From the NCBI GenBank assembly GCA_902608975.1, contig CACLQI010000003.1, positions 1 through 64,000 on the forward strand: a stretch of 64,000 bases of DNA. The letters are read 5' to 3'. Position numbers and translations under genes: made by a program. Of this stretch, positions 61,336 to 64,000 are shown one piece after another (within the stretch, counting starts at the first letter, position 1; each line of letters starts with the position of its first letter). Source of the stretch: an uncultured Pelagibacteraceae bacterium (lineage in GTDB: Bacteria > Pseudomonadota > Alphaproteobacteria > Pelagibacterales > Pelagibacteraceae). The notes beneath the pieces are model-generated. The model searched no databases and was not told where the DNA came from. It worked only from the letters and a program-made list of their open reading frames with translations.

Positions 61336-62139
61336 ATGTTTGATGATTTTTTTATAAGAGCACTTGTTGCAGGACTTGGGGTTGCACTCGTAACCGGCCC
61401 ACTTGGGTGTTTTGTAGTTTGGAGAAGACTGTCATATTTTGGAGATACACTTGCCCACTCTGCTCTACTTGGTGTTACTTTGGCTTATTCTTTTGAACTG
61501 AACATTGCGTTTTCAGTATTTATAATTTCATCTTTAATAGCTTTAATTTTAATACAACTTCAAAAAAGAACTAATTTACCTGGTGATGCTTTACTTGGAC
61601 TTTTAGCGCACTCTTCACTAGCTGTTGGACTTGTGGTTATCGGTTTTTTAACATTTATTAGATTTGATATTATGGGATTACTATTTGGTGACATATTAGC
61701 AGTGACGGTTGATGATCTATTAATTATATGGATAGGAGGTGCATTAATTTTATTAGTATTAAAATTAATTTGGAAACCTTTATTTGCATCAACTGTAAAC
61801 TATGAATTAGCAGAAGCAGAGGGATTAAATCCTGATAGAGCAAAAGCAATTTTTACAATCTTAATGGCTGCTATTATTGCAATCTCAATCAAAATGGTTG
61901 GATTATTATTAATTACTGGAATGTTAATCATACCTGCCGCTATGGCTAGAAATATTTCTGACAGTCCACAAAAAATGGTAATTTATTCAATCATTGGCGG
62001 ATTGTTATCTGTAGTTATAGGATTATTCTCTTCATTAGAATTTAATACGTCATCTGGACCTTCAATTATAGCGGCCTCTTTATTCTTATTTATCTTGTCA
62101 TTATTAAATATAAAACAATCTATTAAATTGAAAAATTAA
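61336..62139 (+). CDS. znuB: Zinc ABC transporter permease ZnuB
   Basis: GPLGCFVVWRRLSYFGDTLAHSALLGV...EAEGLNPDRAKAIFTILMA. Confidence 0.93.
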   Translation: MFDDFFIRALVAGLGVALVTGPLGCFVVWRRLSYFGDTLAHSALLGVTLAYSFELNIAFSVFIISSLIALILIQLQKRTNLPGDALLGLLAHSSLAVGLVVIGFLTFIRFDIMGLLFGDILAVTVDDLLIIWIGGALILLVLKLIWKPLFASTVNYELAEAEGLNPDRAKAIFTILMAAIIAISIKMVGLLLITGMLIIPAAMARNISDSPQKMVIYSIIGGLLSVVIGLFSSLEFNTSSGPSIIAASLFLFILSLLNIKQSIKLKN

Positions 62140-62154
62140 AAAGGAATCAGTAAA

Positions 62155-62556
62155 ATGAATAAAATGCATAAAGAACATTCTCTCACAAAAAATCAGCAAA
62201 TTATTTTTGATTTAATTGATAAATCTACTGAACCATTAAAAGCTTACTCAATACTTTTTAATGTTCAAAAAAAAGGTATTAAAGCTCCATTACAAGTTTA
62301 TCGAGCATTAGATAAGCTAGTTGAAATAGGAAAAATTCACAAAATTGAAAGTAGAAATGCCTTTATAGCCTGTCACAATTCAAGATGTCAGGTAGCAAAA
62401 GCTACTGCTTTTTCAATCTGTGAGATTTGTGAAAAAGTAACAGAAATAAGTAGCGCAGGTCTTTCTAAATACTTAGCTAATTTCAAAGACAAAGATGGTA
62501 TGAAATATAGTAAATACAATCTTGAGTTTTTTGGATTATGTAAAAAGTGTAGATAA
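62155..62556 (+). CDS. zur: Fur-family transcriptional regulator, Zur type
   Basis: QIIFDLIDKSTEPLKAYSILFNVQKKGIKAPLQVYRALDKLVEIGKIHKIESRNAFIAC; CEICEK and CKKC zinc ligands; linked to znuCB. Confidence 0.88.
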   Translation: MNKMHKEHSLTKNQQIIFDLIDKSTEPLKAYSILFNVQKKGIKAPLQVYRALDKLVEIGKIHKIESRNAFIACHNSRCQVAKATAFSICEICEKVTEISSAGLSKYLANFKDKDGMKYSKYNLEFFGLCKKCR

Positions 62557-62600
62557 GTTATTATCTAAAATCAAAATAAAACAAGCTGAAAGGAAAACGT

Positions 62601-62822
62601 ATGTTTATTAAGAAGTATCTTAAATGGATAAGCACATTTTTAGTATTAGTTGGTATTCTATTAACAAACCTAAATATATATCCTTTGAATATATATTTTC
62701 ATGGATTAGGAGTAGTTGGTTGGACGATTGCAGGATTTGTATCTAAAGACAAAGCAATATTAACTAACTTTGGATTGCAAATACCATTGTTTGTAATAGG
62801 AATTTATAAAATTATAATTTAA
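62601..62822 (+). CDS. Small membrane protein, unknown function
   Basis: 73 aa with hydrophobic segments, abuts arsC-like gene. Confidence 0.6.
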   Translation: MFIKKYLKWISTFLVLVGILLTNLNIYPLNIYFHGLGVVGWTIAGFVSKDKAILTNFGLQIPLFVIGIYKIII

Positions 62823-63256
62823 TGAAAAATATCTTGTTTGTTTGTACTGGGAACTCAGCAAGAAGCATTATTGCTGAAGCTATAATTAACAATAATTTCA
62901 ATAATAAATTTAAAGCTTACAGTGCCGGTAGTAATCCAACAGGTAAAATAAATAGTGATATTAAAAAGTTTTTAGAAATGAAAAACTATGATCTGAGCAA
63001 AATAACATCCAAAAACTTTGATATTTTTATTAATAGTGAAATTAAAATGGATCATGTGATTACAGTCTGTAATAATGCAAATAACGAAGTCTGCCCTATT
63101 TGGCCTAAAAAAGATCAAATTATTCACTGGGATATTGAAGATCCTGTATCTAAATTAATAAATTTAAATGAAAATGAAAAAAATAACATTATCTTAAATA
63201 CATTTAATGTTATTAACGAAAAAATTAAAAATTGGATAAAAAATGAAGAACAATAA
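62822..63256 (+). CDS. arsC: Low-molecular-weight PTP-fold arsenate reductase (ArsC-like)
   Basis: ILFVCTGNSARSIIAEAI P-loop; VITVCNNANNEVCPIWP; HWDIEDP. Confidence 0.88.
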   Translation: MKNILFVCTGNSARSIIAEAIINNNFNNKFKAYSAGSNPTGKINSDIKKFLEMKNYDLSKITSKNFDIFINSEIKMDHVITVCNNANNEVCPIWPKKDQIIHWDIEDPVSKLINLNENEKNNIILNTFNVINEKIKNWIKNEEQ

Positions 63257-63893
63257 TAAAATTTTCTTGGGCGAGTTTATAGGTAGCTGCTTTTTAGTAA
63301 TGGTTATTGTCGGTTCTGGAATAATGGCTGAAAATCTAACTAATGATAATGCTGTTAGATTATTAGCAAATACAATTGCTACTGGAGCAGGCTTGTTTGT
63401 TTTAATAACATCTTTTGCCAATATTTCAGGTGCTCACCTTAATCCTTTTGTGAGTTTATCAATGTATTTAACTAAAAAAATTAAAGGAAAAGAATTATTA
63501 ACTTATGTTCCTGCACAAATACTTGGTTGCCTTCTGGGAGTTATGTTAGCTAACGTTTTTTTTGAACATAGTATTATTGAATTATCTACAAAAAATAGAG
63601 ATGGTTTTCATATATTTTTATCAGAAATAGTAGCAACATTTGGTCTTATTTTTATTATTTTTGCTACATTAAAAGATGGTAAAACTACAGTAGCTGCATG
63701 TGTTGCTACTTATATATCGGCTGGTTATTGGTTTACTTCATCCACATCATTTGCGAATCCAGCTGTTGCAATTGCTAGAACTTTTACAGATTCGTTTACT
63801 GGCATTAATTACTTAAATACACCAACTTATATATTTGCTGAACTACTGGGTGCTATTGCCGCTGTGTATATAATCAAAAGATTAATCAAGTAA
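63243..63893 (+). CDS. MIP-family aquaporin/aquaglyceroporin
   Basis: FLGEFIGSCFLVMVIVGSGIMAE...SGAHLNPFVSL...SFANPAVAIARTFT, two NPx boxes. Confidence 0.9.
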   Translation: MKNNNKIFLGEFIGSCFLVMVIVGSGIMAENLTNDNAVRLLANTIATGAGLFVLITSFANISGAHLNPFVSLSMYLTKKIKGKELLTYVPAQILGCLLGVMLANVFFEHSIIELSTKNRDGFHIFLSEIVATFGLIFIIFATLKDGKTTVAACVATYISAGYWFTSSTSFANPAVAIARTFTDSFTGINYLNTPTYIFAELLGAIAAVYIIKRLIK

Positions 63894-64000
63894 ATACAAC
63901 TCTGCTAAGAATTTTAAAATTATTAAAGGTAGACATTAATCTTAATTAGTTTAGATCTGAACGAATCCTCGTAAAGTTTCTCAAAAAAATAAATTTAATT

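Overview
AT-rich, very gene-dense window. Gene order and protein sequences look like a streamlined alphaproteobacterium, probably SAR11/Pelagibacterales (inference, not searched). Most of it is core genome: plsX-ihfA-rpmG; a riboswitch-controlled metY diverging from rplM-rpsI-argC-hom; nhaA; metG-holB-tmk-dacC-mltB; recG; tgt-ppi-coaD-gyrA-ssb/uvrA; and the block secF-secD-yajC-serS-tatCBA-scpBA-nagZ-argS-dgt. Four tRNAs are clear: Glu, Pro, Ser, Lys. The most accessory region is about 9.7-19.7 kb: sparse or odd noncoding DNA, a truncated Ogt-like gene, a GC-rich unexplained island, a tyrosine recombinase preceded by a loxP/dif-like palindrome, and a surface-glycan gene cluster ending at GIY-YIG/tRNA-Glu. 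The right end holds a Zur-type zinc regulon (znuA with a homopolymer frameshift in its signal peptide and a His-rich tandem repeat, znuC, znuB, zur, paired Zur-box-like palindromes) followed by an arsC-aquaporin pair. I see no CRISPR array, prophage or clear multi-gene defence system. The best candidates for new biology are the recombinase/palindrome module with its neighbouring GC-rich island, and the tRNA genes abutting start codons.
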